Source of the DNA: Neospora caninum Liverpool
Lineage: Eukaryota > Apicomplexa > Conoidasida > Eucoccidiorida > Sarcocystidae
Assembly: GCF_000208865.1 (NCBI RefSeq)
Contig: NC_018395.1
Coordinates: 5,690,839-5,754,838, forward strand
Length of the DNA: 64,000 nt
Direction of reading: 5' to 3'
Of the stretch, positions 13,015 through 24,923 are shown piece after piece. Every line of letters begins with the position of its first letter. Position 1 is the stretch's first letter. Below the pieces are notes generated by a model, which did no database searches, was not told the origin of the DNA, and worked only from the letters and a program-made list of their open reading frames with translations. The translations under genes were made by a program, and so were the position numbers.

Positions 13015-13988
13015 ATGTCAGAAGTAAACAGTTTGAATGGCAGCGACGGTGGAGGCAAAGGTAGGAAATCTCAAATAGGAAAGGTTTCACACTTCCGTGT
13101 TATTACCTGTTTCCAGCTGCCTTTGACCACAAAGCCCGCTCTATACAAGCCGAGTTTGATAACACTGCGGCAGCCCTGAGAAGAAAACTTACAGAAGAGC
13201 TTGTAGTCTTGCAGGCAGCGACAAAGCAAGTGAGCGTCCAACTCCGGGTGCATATTAGGTTTCGAGTACATTCGTAGTGCAGTTAAGCGCCGAGGAGAGC
13301 CGGAAAGCTGCACTAAATGAACGTTTTGCTTCGCTTATGTTGGAGAAAGATGCTTTGACTATTGACATTACTGAGCTACAAAGAAGACGCTCAATCGTAA
13401 GGTTGGTTCTATGTGTAAGCAACTACTCGGACGAAATCGACAAGAAACATTCAGGTGGCAACAGACACTAAGGAGCGCGAAAATATAATGCGGGAAATCA
13501 TTGTGCACCTTGATAAACTTCCTGATAGAGCGGAAGGCACCTATGTGAAATGCACTAACCCAAAGACCGCCGGAACATAATGGACTCAAGGTGCCGCGAT
13601 ACGAGTCGCTGGCTGTGACTTGCAAGGGCGCTCTTCCTGTACACCATTTCACACGGTCACTGCCCGCGAAAAAGTTGTGTGGTGGTTTTGTATCCTGCGA
13701 TTCCGCGAGTTCCTTCATAAGTAATGGTAGAACACCTCTCTTGAAATGGGTGTTCCACAATACGCCGTGAATTTGTCCGGTTCAGGCCACCATGTTGGTA
13801 GCCACTCGCGAAATCTGGAAAGAGCTGTTCCGCTCCCGAATTCCCTGCACACCGTGACTGTAAGTGAAAGTGTGTTACGTCCAGATGGGGGAGCGTTTTG
13901 CCCACCAGTTTCTAAGTGGTTTTTGCTCGGGTCGGGAATGACTTGCCCTGAAGCTTCTCACTACTCGAACTCTCGCACCGAAGCTTGA
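13015..13988 (+). CDS. Six-exon coiled-coil protein (about 233 aa) with very short introns
   Basis: Proposed exons: 13015-13060, 13117-13229, 13283-13396, 13455-13544, 13591-13726, 13786-13988. Introns are 56, 53, 58, 46 and 59 nt, and all run GT to AG. Phases (1, 0, 0, 0, 1) agree at each junction although the exons occupy different reading frames. Residues about 16-120 form a charged heptad-like coiled coil (for example RRKLTEELVVLQ and NERFASLMLEKDAL). The C-terminal part is Cys/Ser-rich with no recognised fold. The start ATG begins MSEVNSLNGS. The exon 5 donor is ambiguous between 13,720 and 13,726; both keep frame. Exons 2-4 are the best supported; exons 5-6 and the stop are less sure. 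No function is assigned. A cytoskeletal or centrosomal adaptor would fit a short coiled coil, but that is a guess. Confidence 0.55.
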
Positions 13989-15520
13989 GCTCAGCTCCTA
14001 ACATAAAAGATAATGGCATTACAATGTCCACCGCTCCTTAGCAGTTGATACCTCAGCATGTCTTGAAACCTGATAGTATTCTAAGCTGTAACTAAGCTGT
14101 GCTACACAAAGAGATGTGTCACGGCGAGCGCGAGAGGCTTTTCTACCTGAATGGCGCCAGAGTTGACTGGTACGGTTACCAATGCGCACACCTGCGTAAA
14201 ACATCATCGCCGTAGAAACCCGATGCGGGGCGATCCCCTAGGAACTGTAAGAACAGATGGTGTCGTGCCTGCTCTCCACAAGAAAGTCACTGGTAATCTC
14301 GAACGTGAGCGCTTCGCTTTCGAGTTTGCTTTCTGGCATTTCCAAGTCTTGGGCACCTTGTAATGTAAGCCTAGGCATCTCCGCTGCGAAATACGTTAGG
14401 ACTATTGTGGAACAGTCATTGCAGCGACAAACCGAGTGATGACAGAAAACATGCAGTTTCTTCGCCTCTTATGTACTGAGGCAGCACAAAGACTTTCGTC
14501 CAAAAGTCCATCATGATCCCTTCTTGCAGTGTAGAAGTGTCACGAGTATGGCAGTTGCAGCCCATGTGGCCCTTGGTCTCGGACCCTGCGGACCGAGTAG
14601 CCCTTCTACTTGTTCGAGGCATTGCGTTATTGGAATGGCAACGGTTGTAGCTAGATTCGCTGATCTAAACCTCAGCAGAATCATATTGTGTAGCGCCGCG
14701 TGTGCTTATTCTGGCATCTTGGTTGTAGATGGCCGCCTTCGTATTTGTGGACTCAATGAACACAGAAGCAATCTAATCTATCAGGGGGGCGCAAGTCTCC
14801 TACTAGATTCCTGTGCTAACCTGGTTCAGCATACGGTATGATGTGAGACTGCCAGTTTATCATTCCAGTTCCCCTTCAGGTGACGAAGACATGAGGACGC
14901 GCATTTGCGGAAGGAGCATTTATATGTCATGCAGTGTCATCGGTGAAAAACTCTAGATTTAGCATTCATCTACAGCTCAGAGCCCTTTTAATCTCGTGCA
15001 CTCCATTCGCAGGACTCACGAGAGTCACGGTGTCACTCCGAAGCCTGGGAACATTGATCAGCCCCATTTTGAGGGCTTCGGATCATTAGCCGTGGGGCGG
15101 GGGTTCGGCTAACGTGCCAGCCCTGTCTACCATGGATCGCCGGGCGAATTACTTTGTTTTACGGAAGAAGTGTGCAGCACACCGTATACATGGTTCTCAC
15201 TACAGCGCTGCTGAGGGCAAAATCAATTTCTCCTGTAAATAATGGGTCTGCTTTCTCTGGCATAGACCTAACTGGTCTCGTGTCCTTCGAGTGGCTCCTT
15301 CGAGAGGCAAACGCGTTACGTCGGCATGCTCGACGCTTTCCCGGCAAGGACATGGCGTGGGAAGAACTCGAAACGGCGGTGCCACTCCTCCTTTCAAACA
15401 TTCCTAGCTCAAGGTTCTAATCACTATCCTCTGAACCACGTCTGCAACCGTGTGTGGCAAGAGGCAACGCTGTGAATCCCAGCGCTTTGACCCAGGGGTA
15501 GTGTTGTCGTGATTGGTGAC
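13989..15520. other. Intergenic stretch with two short coding-like frames
   Basis: Mostly non-coding in appearance. Short open frames with protein-like composition start with ATG at 14257 (60 codons) and 15190 (77 codons). Either could be a small gene or an upstream exon of the LRR gene starting at 15,521. No tRNA or repeat was seen. Confidence 0.3.
15190..15420 (+). CDS. Possible 76-aa small protein or upstream exon
   Basis: An open frame starting MVLTTALLRAKS with a helix-prone middle (SFEWLLREANALRRHARRF) and a stop at 15418-15420. It lies 100 nt before the LRR gene on the same strand. A GT near its end (CAAG then GTTCTA) could serve as a weak donor. The composition is protein-like, but there is no homology, and chance open frames of this length are common. 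It is kept as a candidate only. Confidence 0.25.
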   Translation: MVLTTALLRAKSISPVNNGSAFSGIDLTGLVSFEWLLREANALRRHARRFPGKDMAWEELETAVPLLLSNIPSSRF

Positions 15521-18500
15521 ATGGCGCGGCCTGTTGCTTGTCCTCGCGAACTCTGCAGTGCCGGGGCCGGCTCCAGGCAGAACAGCGACAGTATCTCTAT
15601 TGCATGGGAAGACAATCAACGCCTTCCAGAAGTTTTCGACCTTCGAACAGATGAATCCAGACAAGGTAGTCTTAGTTCTTCCTCAGCGACGCCCGAGATA
15701 TATGAACTTGAATGGCAGCACAGCGATACCGTATATGGGGTGCCATCTGTAGCCACCGAGCAAAATGTTGTCGGCCACGCAGAGGAATTGCCTGTTTCCT
15801 CCCGCAGTGCAGAAATAAAGGAAAACCACCAGGAGTCTCAGGCGACCACTGGCTTGTTGGGAAGCTTCAACATGCTGACAACCGACACTGTCAGTCTCAA
15901 AGCTTTTTTGGCGTTTCCGCATGCTTTCCGAAGTATGGTTAACCTCATTGTCATTCGATACGAAGGATTGCAGTTGCAGAATCACCGCCTCGATTCGCTT
16001 GGGCGTCTTCCATCTCTAAAACAACTGAGATTGAAAGACTGCGGCTTACAGAACCTGGGTTTCCTAACAGCGTTTGTTGGCGGTGCACCTCTGGAGGACA
16101 TTGATGTGGCCTCTAACGCTATTAGTGCACTCCCGCCTAGGACAGCTTTCAGGAGAAGAGACCACCCAAGTATCAACACACTGTCACAATGCCAGGATGA
16201 CTCAACAGTAGGCCATCAGAAACAAACCGGAACATTTCCTTTATCGCTGCGCACTTTGGACCTCTCCGACAACGCGATTGAGGACGTGAACTCACTAGAG
16301 GCACTAGCTGAGTTTCCCAACCTTGAAGTTTTGCGACTGTTTGGGAACAATTTGAACAACGACCTCGCCTTCAACTCTTCGTTCACAAGCAAGCTACGGA
16401 GCTGCACGCAGCTTCAGCGATCCGTTAATGGCGCGTTTGCTTACGTCAGCTGCCCAGGAACACCTCAGCCGCCACCGACAGTAAAAGACGCTCAGGTTGG
16501 TGAAGCCGCCGAGTTACCAAGATACGAGGCTGGCACTGGTCTGCTGGATGAGCTCCGAAAGAAGACTCTCGGGAACATCGGCTGCGACAAGGAAACACAG
16601 TACGAGCAAGTGCCGGCTGTCCGCCTTCCATCTGAAACGAGAAACCCTGCAGCTGCTGCACAGGTCTCCTCTGAGAGTGGCGCGGGAGGGACCAACCAGA
16701 GCCTTCTCGTTAAAGAAGAATGCCCACATTGTGCCGCCCAGGCGGAACCACAGCAGCGGGCCGTCACTGTCCAACCTGAGCAGAGAGATACCAACGCTTG
16801 TCCAGGTAAGAAAGAGAAATGATCAGACGGCATAGTGAGCTTCGGACCAATTCAGTGTGTCAGACGGATGGGCTGGTGAGGCCACCAATTTACCGTAGTA
16901 CACTAGACGATCCACCTCACGAAGTACAGAGCACTTGCACGCGAAGTGGGGAAAGCAGTCTGGGAAGGATTTGCCCTACTGCTTCGGATGAGGTTCATTG
17001 AAGTTTCGGGTACTTGGACGCGTGTGCAACATTTCTCTGGCTGAAGCAGGAATGGCAATCGTGTACCAGTTTTAATTGTGAGCCTCTCAGCGTACCAGTT
17101 CGTGCCAAAGCAGGCGCAAACCTCTTTCAGGCCGCTCCCCGTCATGTGCAGGCCTGGGTTTGGATAGTAGGCTCGATACCCGAGAACTGGACTCTTCGGC
17201 GCAACGTGAGAAACTTCTTCGGCGATCGTCTACCATTGGTCAACTCGGTGTTACGAATCTCTCGGAGTTCTCTGGTGACTGTGCTCAAGCGGTTCTTGAG
17301 CTCATAAAGAAACCGACAGTTGCCGCAGACGAGCCCTTTCTAAACAGGACTGCTCCGCGCGGCTCAAGTGAAGGCAAGAAGAGATCCGTGTCTGAGGGAA
17401 GCAGACGCCTTACAGTTAGCCAAGACGTCGGGCAGCATCGTACCCGGGCAGAGGCGCATTCAGCGGGTGAACGGTGTCCGTGTAGGGGACCGACGCCAGT
17501 AGCCACCAGCGCGTTCCGCAGTTTTTGCAAGGAGGAAGAAGGGACGGCAGACGCCTTCCAATCCGATATCCAAACTCTTCTCTCTGTGTACCAAAATAGT
17601 AAAGCCGCCGAGGCTGCTCTTCGGTCTCAGCAGCAGCAGTGTTACTTAGCCGCATTCCAGAGAGACATCCAGGCAAGTGCTCATCTCGAGAGATGTAACG
17701 AGCACCTCATCAGGCTGCAAAGAGCTCGTCGAGCCTTCATTGCTGGACTCCACCGCCTTACTCAAACCTCCGGGACGGCTCGCCTCTACGAGCAGACAGC
17801 GACAGCTCTTGCACAGCTGGAAAGTATCCGGCACAGCCTACCGGCAGTTAACATTCCCGGGGCGACCGGACTCACAATCCGTATTTTGCAGGTAAAATGG
17901 CGCACCGTCATTGAAGAAACACACAGCGGATTTTCACGTAGCACCGGCTCACTTTGCTGGGACATCCTCGACGTGACCTGGGCCAGAGACCCTTCGTCTA
18001 CGTTAAAGCAAGAGGCAGAAGAGGCGGAGACACGTTTTTAGGCAGCTGCTGTCTTGAATCGCTCCAGAAGGAGACGCTCCAAGCGACGTGTCCAAACTGT
18101 GCAGAGACGAAGCATAGAACCTGTTTACTCTCAGCCTGATCGCTGGTGTACCGTGGTCTTGAAAGTGAGGGACACAAGCATTTGCACGATTTGGATTCGG
18201 TTATCTCACGCGTCTCGCAGGCGGCTCAAGATTATTCACCAGGTGGTCTGGCTGCCAGAGCAGGCTCGGTTTCCTCAGATCTGAGAAGACAAGTCATAAC
18301 CTTGGAAAAGGAGGTCCAGGGATTGCTCTTGCTCTTCGAGGACGACGTGCTGAAGAGTGGAAAACTAGCGATGCTCTGCCGCAGCCCGGCTGCTTCAACA
18401 GTGGAGTGCATACCTCTGCAAAGCGAGATTTCGCGTGATGTGCTCGATACGAAACTGGTAACTAGGAAAGAAAGCACCTGAAGAGAGAAGGGCTAAAGGA

Positions 18501-19375
18501 GCTGTCAATGTGGTGCACAGACAGCGGAGTTTGTTTCTCACACCGTTTCTTACATGAAACACTATTGAGCAGCGGGAGGCCCCTTTCCAATGGATATCAC
18601 GTTCGAATTTGTATTTGTCTAATCTCGTTAGGCTCTTCTTCGTCTCTTGCACCTCGAGAAGCTGCTCATTAACCGTTTTCTCACTGAAGCCCAGCATTAT
18701 ATGAGGTGCTTGACACAGCTGACGAAAGGGCAAAGAGACCTTCGATCATATGATGCTGCGTGTTCCGCCACGCTGGCAATGCAAGAGTATATTCAAACCT
18801 TGCTTTCAAGGCAAGGCAGCCCCTGCTCGTACTGGAAGGGCGGGGGTTCCAGAATTACCAAAGCGGACGAAACAGAGCCCTCGACAGGCATGTGGAGAGC
18901 AGAAGTGGAAACGGGGGCGCCGTCTTCAGGAGATTATCCGCTTCATCCTGACCCCCCAAGAACTGAGAACGGAGACGGATCTCCGTGTTCATCGTCGGCC
19001 TCGGCCTGTAACGCCATGGAGACGGTTCGAAAAGCCGCTTTTAGAAAGAGCGGTTCTGCAATCGCACTTGCTGGATGTCGTGAAAGCTGTTCATTACCGA
19101 GCCTACAACGTAGCTCTTCTTACTCCGGAAGAACTTTGTTTCGTGTCCATATGAACAGCCCCAGCGACGAGCACTGCTGGAATAATCCCCACGTTCAGAG
19201 AGAACCTGTCCGGTGTCCGGTAAGGAGCGCCACGCAGATCGCGCTGATATTGCCTTCTGGGGGTGCAACGTGGAATCTCGGTCGCGCTTGGAGCCACGCT
19301 AGACATATCTTGCTTTCTGCGGCGCAGAGACGAGAGAAGCAGAGGGGGGGTGTGTGCTGGCGAAAAGGACCTTAG
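15521..19375 (+). CDS. Leucine-rich-repeat plus coiled-coil protein
   Basis: Exons: 15521-16805 (donor GTAAGA), 17131 or 17152-17891 (donor GTAAAA), 18221-18457 (donor GTAACT), 18632-19219 (donor GTAAGG). Without the last donor the frame runs to a stop at 19,375. Two in-frame acceptors (17,130 and 17,151) precede exon 2. Residues about 139-290 carry LRR units (LKQLRLKDCGLQNL, LRTLDLSDNAIEDV, LEVLRLFGNNL), split by an insertion of about 40 residues. Exons 2-4 encode long amphipathic helices consistent with coiled coil. The first in-frame ATG (15521) is used; an earlier GTG is not a start. LRR-then-coiled-coil layouts occur in centrosomal and ciliary proteins (LRRCC1/CEP97 types), so a basal-body or centrosome role is a plausible inference. 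At least 950 residues if all exons are used. Confidence 0.55.
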
Positions 19376-19379
19376 AAGA

Positions 19380-21973
19380 ATGGCTCGAGAGACGCTCGAC
19401 TCCCTCACACGCATGCCGATAAGTCATGTAGAACCACATATCGTCTTGCTCTCTGCGAAGAGAAGGCATTCGGCCCATGAATTGCCGCGCCTCCATGTCA
19501 CCGCCGTCCTGTTCGGAGAAGTGGTCAAGAGGAAACTTAGTTGCGATGCGCGCGGTCAAGACCTGCGTCCGGCGAGCTGTGCAGCCTTTTCTTTCCGTAG
19601 AGAGCGCCCGAGCGCTCCGCCTGGGTGTCTAGCGCAGCTGTGCACCGGAATCAAAGTCGAGTTGGGTCTCAGTTTCCACCATCCAAAGGAGCGCCGCCGG
19701 TTCGTCAGTACGTGTGGTATCTTCAGGGTAACAAAGCGGACGCAAGTGAGGCCCGTCAGCCTACTTCGCCCATTTCGGCTCGCCAGCATCCCTCAGCAAC
19801 TTCCTGTTGTGTCGGCGTAGGAGAGACGGAGCAATCCTTACGTTGCATCGGAGCTGCGCGCAGCACGGCCAGGCCTACATCGGCCCGTTCCGTCTCTGCT
19901 CTGACGGCGAATGGGGCCCCGGTCTGTGCAGAAAGCTTCACTGAAGAAGACCGGACAGGAGGGCGCGGACCTACCGGCTTCCCTACTCTTCCAGTCAGCA
20001 GCAGCATTTCATTGCCTGTTGCCGTCATCATATCTAGCGAAGATGAAGCAGTAACTCTGGCACATGATACCGACTTCGGAGCCTCTCAGAAATGTGTCCA
20101 GCCGGAAAGCAGTTGCTGCCGCGAATACCCTCGAAGCCTCGCACCGCAGGTAAGCGACCGCGCTGGGGCTCTGGAGATCAGAAGTGAAGCTGGTCAGAGC
20201 TTGAAGCATTTTTCCCGTGATTAGAGGGGACCACCGGTTCACACACACAGCAGCAGTCACACAGCTGATTTAGAGATGCTTTCGCTTCGGAGTCGCATGT
20301 CCTCTCCTCCCTACCTGTGACAATGCGGGCCCCCGTTAGGCTGATAAGAACCATTCCTGTCATTTAAGCCAATCAGAACCCCTATGCGTGGGCGACTCAA
20401 CTCTGAGTTCCACTCCTGCGACAAGAAGTTGCCCAGTCGAGTTAGAGACGGGGAGCCAAGGTACCCACCGAATCCCTCCAAGATCAAAAACTGTTCGGGG
20501 AGCAAGCGGACTGTCACCAGACCGAGGGAATTGTATCAGCGCCCCGCCGTGAGTACGAGGACATGTCGCGTATATTTTAGCGCTATTTCCGGTGTGGAGA
20601 CTGTCCGTCAGTGTGTGTCTCAGAGCGATGACGTTACAAGCGAATCGGTTACCAAGCCACTGGAATTCAACCCGATTTGAGAGACTGTATCCCAGTGCGC
20701 AGCACACCTCTACCAAAGAGCCAGAGCACTTTTGGTAATATTCCCCTTCTTCGCCTGTGTACGGAACGAGCATGGCAAGCATGCCGTTGGTGTTTGCCCT
20801 CTTTCGGATACAGATGCGAATCTACGTTCACCGGGAACTCGGACTAAAGCGCCGCACTGTATTGGCTGCTTATGATAGCAAATCAAAACCACCGTGATGC
20901 GTCTCAGCACGGAGAGTAACCTAATGCATACTGGTGCTGGCTGTCTCTTCTGCGTGTCTTCAGAACCGACCAACAAACAAAAAAACGCATTTTGCGCTGT
21001 CGGGACCTTCCTGTTGGCAACCTGGACACGGAGTCAAACAATAAAACTCCAGCACGAGGACAAGCGAACACGATCCCACCAGCATCGTCAAAAGCGAATC
21101 GTTTCTCACAGCGCCAGCGGCCCAGTGCGATCGCTCGTAACAGTGCACCGTATGTCTCTAGGACGCAACTACTCTCGTTGCGGTCTCCACGCGGAAATTC
21201 AGTGACCGAGCATCCCACTCCACAGCCACTCCCGAGGCCGGGAACCCGATCTCGGGTCAATGGGCGTGCGCCAGGACAAGGAAGGGACCGGTTCGCCTCT
21301 CTCGCATTGGCCCCTCGCTGCAACGCACGTACGTACCTTGGTTCGCAATCACGTCTCCTGCACTGCCTCACAGACACTCAGTTCTCTGTAACACAGCAAC
21401 GGCGCGGCAGGGCGCCTCCCTCTGCGGACAGCAGCACGCGATGCTACTCCGCTCAGGGTGAATCGCCGGGGCCAGAGCGAAACAAGTCTACGCAGAAAGT
21501 CACCACCGCTAGTTGTAGGGGTCCACCATCTGTTGACCGGATGGCAATGGGAGCAGACACGGAAAGCGCGTCCGAAACCCGTTCTTGGGAAATCTGACGA
21601 GCTCAGTGCGAACCTTTCTCGCGGAAATCCTGTCTCGTGCCTTAAGCAGCATGTGAAGTCCTGTGTTGGAGAACGCAGCTTCCGAATTAACTTCCCACAG
21701 TGTATTCATGAATCTGACACTGCCAATCGTAACGTTTGGAGGTGCCCCAACACTCTTTTCCGCAAAAAGGCGACCCCGGTTTTGACGACTGTGGCGACGG
21801 CTCAGAGCCTGCAGGGGAATTCGGTCGGAACGCGCCACCGCTACCCCGTGCCAGTTACTGTTGGGAAACCACGAAAATCTACTTCCAGGTCGAACGACTG
21901 GATCTGGCTGCTTGCACGCGAAACGGTTCATACCTTCCAGTTGGCCACAAGCACAGGAAAAAAACGGCAATAA
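19380..21973 (+). CDS. Probable 3' exons of the LRR/coiled-coil gene, or a separate following gene
   Basis: Open blocks on the same strand continue after 19,219: 19380-19707 (ends at GTACGT), about 19797-20149 (ends at GTAAGC), and two further open blocks about 21,000-21,440 and 21,480-21,973. A 328-nt block from the ATG at 19380 looks like a folded domain; the later blocks are Ser/Arg/Thr-rich and disordered. The ATG at 19380 lies five bases after the stop that ends the previous frame, which argues for splicing rather than two genes. Exact junctions could not be settled. Confidence 0.3.
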
Positions 21974-22375
21974 AACAGCAGTTAACAAATTCGTCGGGCA
22001 TTTGAATCGCATTTATACATAAAGCCGACAATGATGTCCACTGCAGGACACAAAAAAATTTACAAGGTATACCAACACCACATGTTATCGGGGAATTTCT
22101 GGAGGAAAGAGAACAACGACGGGTGTCTCAGCGCCAGCCTCCCCAAAAAATCGTGATGTCTTTTTGTTACGGGACGAGCGGTGTGTTTAAGACTAGTTTA
22201 CATGCCGAGATGCACTGGAGTGGCGGGAGAGGTGGAACGTCACTATGCTTCGCCAGATATCTTGCTTCACTGAACAGACAGCGAAAGTGTGCATTCCCAG
22301 TTCTTGTCTTCAAATTTGTAAGCTAAAGTCAAGCAGGCCCATGAAAAATGTCATTCCCCGCCAACCCCAGATACT
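21974..22375. other. Convergent 3' region
   Basis: Short A/T-rich gap between the 3' end of the plus-strand locus ending about 21,973 and the minus-strand membrane protein ending at 22,376. Nothing beyond likely 3' UTRs and polyadenylation sequence was seen. Confidence 0.35.
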
Positions 22376-24923
22376 TCACCGGAGCATAGTAGCCATGTTC
22401 GACAGCTTTCGGGATGCCCCTGGTGGACAGATTCTGTATTTGGCACGATACCAACTATAGAAAGCTAGGCGATGGGTGACTTCTCTGTGGTACCCAATAT
22501 ACATAACCAGTAGAATGATGCAGAGGATGAAGTATCCCGCGGTTGCGGTAGATATTATAGCAACTGCATCGCGAGTAAGTATGCACTTCACCGCGCACGT
22601 GAAAACAACGTTCAGCGCAGCGGCCATGTGTACATAAAACATCAAACTGGTGCGAATTGAGCTCGCCGTCAGGACAACTACGGCAAAAACCTCAAACAAA
22701 TTGTTGCCGTCGTGGATGAGGTTCTCGTAGCCCGCCGAGGCTTCCCCTTCCGCCTGTGGCGAAGGTAGAAGCTGCAATGGGCCTGTCCGCCCTCCTATCA
22801 TTTGCCACGTTTTGAAAATGCAGCAACATAGAAAGAAGAACACTGACAGGCATGTCACTATCAATTCCACTCGAAACCGGAAACGCGCAAACAGGGGTAA
22901 GACGAGAAGGATCGCCAGGAATCCCAAACAAACGCCAGCTCGTATGCTAACGTCTACCTGAACAATAACCACACACATTGCGCGCCGCCGCTCACATTCA
23001 CATAAAGCGTCGTTTAACCCCTGTTGCATGTGCGTTTGGCTGCATGCACGCCAGCGGCGTAACGCTTTCGTGCAGATTAAATCGACACATATCCAGCACA
23101 CAAACGATTCATCGCGGGGAATCTACGGCAGCCTCACAACCCGGCGTTCTGCGTCGCGTCCTCGCTGAAGCGAGAACGACCTCAACGCGATCGAGATTCA
23201 CTTACCAAGAGGTTTGTGCGGTTTAGAGCCATCAGTGTCTGGCCCACTGACAGTAGCGCCTGCCCGATCAGCGCGAAAAGGCTCGCCCATATAACCTTGA
23301 CTGGGACAACTTGGCCGAGAAGGTAGTTGTACGCTCGATTCAGAGGCTGGTATCGAAAGGTGACGAACGGATATCCCTTCATAATGCGGCGCGTGGCTGC
23401 CTTGTGCTTGACTGCCGACTCGGGCTCCTTGGAGAATTGCGCGACTCGGCCAGCATACTGCCCAGCCGATGTGCCGACGTGCATGAGCCGACGATGCTGC
23501 GACGCCGCCCTGCCTGCGGAATACATGGTATTGCTTGGGGGTCCGGCATGCTCACCTGAAACGAACCGACAGCGCACAAACGGCGACACGCGAAGGATTC
23601 GCTACATTTTTTGTGTTTGGTCATCCGCAAAAGTAAGGATGCCTAGGAAGCGTGTCTCTGCATGATTGCGCGCAAAATGAACCATCTCGAAAAAACAAGC
23701 TCTGCGTGCCTCCTAAATACAGAAGCAGCTGTCATCGTGCCGGCAGCCTTGCTCAAAATACCTCTGTACGCTCTCGGCCGCTACCATGCTGCAGGTCGAC
23801 CGCCTGGAATCGGCGGAACTCGTTCCACAGCGACATTTGTTTGGCTGATCGGCACGGTCGCTGGCTACGTGCTGATGTGCTGGAGACCTCTTGGCTTACT
23901 GTCTGAGTGGTGTGAAGTGTATTGCCGTCGTTGCGGGTCTTCCGGAACGTAGTTTCGCAGGAGCAGGTCGAAATTGTCTTCTTGCCAGAAGACAGAGAAA
24001 AACATTTTCCAGCCTTTCCTGGTGAAGATGAGGGGGCAGAAGCCACAGCATTTCACCTGCTTGCTGTTGTCTTTCCCGTACTCGTCAGAGCAAAGTTCTT
24101 TCGATACATGCGGAAGTACGTAATTGGATTCTCCTTCACTGATTCGCCCCCACCAGCTGCTTACTGGCTGCCGGCTGAGGCCGGTGAACGGCGGCGGATG
24201 TGCGATACTGAAGGATCGCCACTCGTCTGCAGGGGAACTGGAAGACGAAGTCTCCAAGCCGCCCCTCAAGGGAAGATACTCAGACTCCGGATTGCGCCCG
24301 GCTTGCACATGCCCGGGAGGGACGCTACCGGATAAACCCCTCGTGGGATTTGCGCCGCCCTCCCTGCGCGACTCGATGCTGCCCTGGGGCAAGGACGCTT
24401 TCGAAGGCAGGGCTCCGGTCCCTCGCAGCTGCAGGGCGTCCTCAGGTGACCTGTCACGCTGTGGAGTGTCCGTCGCCCCGACGTCTAAGTTTTGTTTCCC
24501 GCTGGAAGTTCCTGTGCGATTTGAGGACGCCTTAGTGATCGAGTGCGAACCTTGCCGTAACCCGCTGTGTGGCGAAGCGGCCTCCTGCCACTGCGACGCT
24601 CCTGAAGAACTCGTGGAAACCTGACGGCGCAGCTGGTGAATGCCAAAGGCGTGATGCAGCGACAAGGTAAGCGACCGGTGTTCGCCAGACTGTCGCTGGC
24701 TTTGCGCCGGGTAGAGATCCGTGCGGCATGCGGGATCGTGGACGCCGTCGTCGGAGTCATCGTCGGAATCTTCGACACTGCTGGCAAAATCTGCTTCTTC
24801 ATCCAGCTCTTCCACGGGCGGGGGACGCTGGCGCTGCACAGAGACAGCGACGTCTTCATCGTCTGAGTCGCCGTGGCGCCGGCGAGTCGACAGCTTCCGT
24901 GCCGGAAGCCTTGGGACAGACAT
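22376..24923 (-). CDS. Polytopic membrane protein with acidic/Ser-rich N-terminus (651 aa)
   Basis: Three exons with matching phases: 24923-23900 (donor GTAAGC, phase 1), 23555-23206 (donor GTAAGT, phase 0), 22957-22376. Introns are 344 and 248 nt. Residues 1-260 are hydrophilic, with acidic Ser/Asp clusters and Ser-rich low complexity. A conserved-looking segment with Trp/Cys (SWWGRISEGESNY, KQVKCCGFCPL) precedes the membrane domain. About six hydrophobic segments follow: one in exon 2 (VIWASLFALIGQALL) and five in exon 3 (for example GVCLGFLAILLVLPLF, YFILCIILLVMYIGY). The C-terminus is short and basic. The family is not recognised. Six-helix blocks like this precede cyclase domains in apicomplexans, but no catalytic domain follows here, so that is only a comparison. 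It could be a channel, transporter or membrane scaffold. Confidence 0.6.

Noticed and set aside
19041..19820. A separate gene starting at the ATG 19,380
   Set aside because: Five bases after a same-strand stop is not a plausible intergenic distance; it is kept as probable downstream exons.
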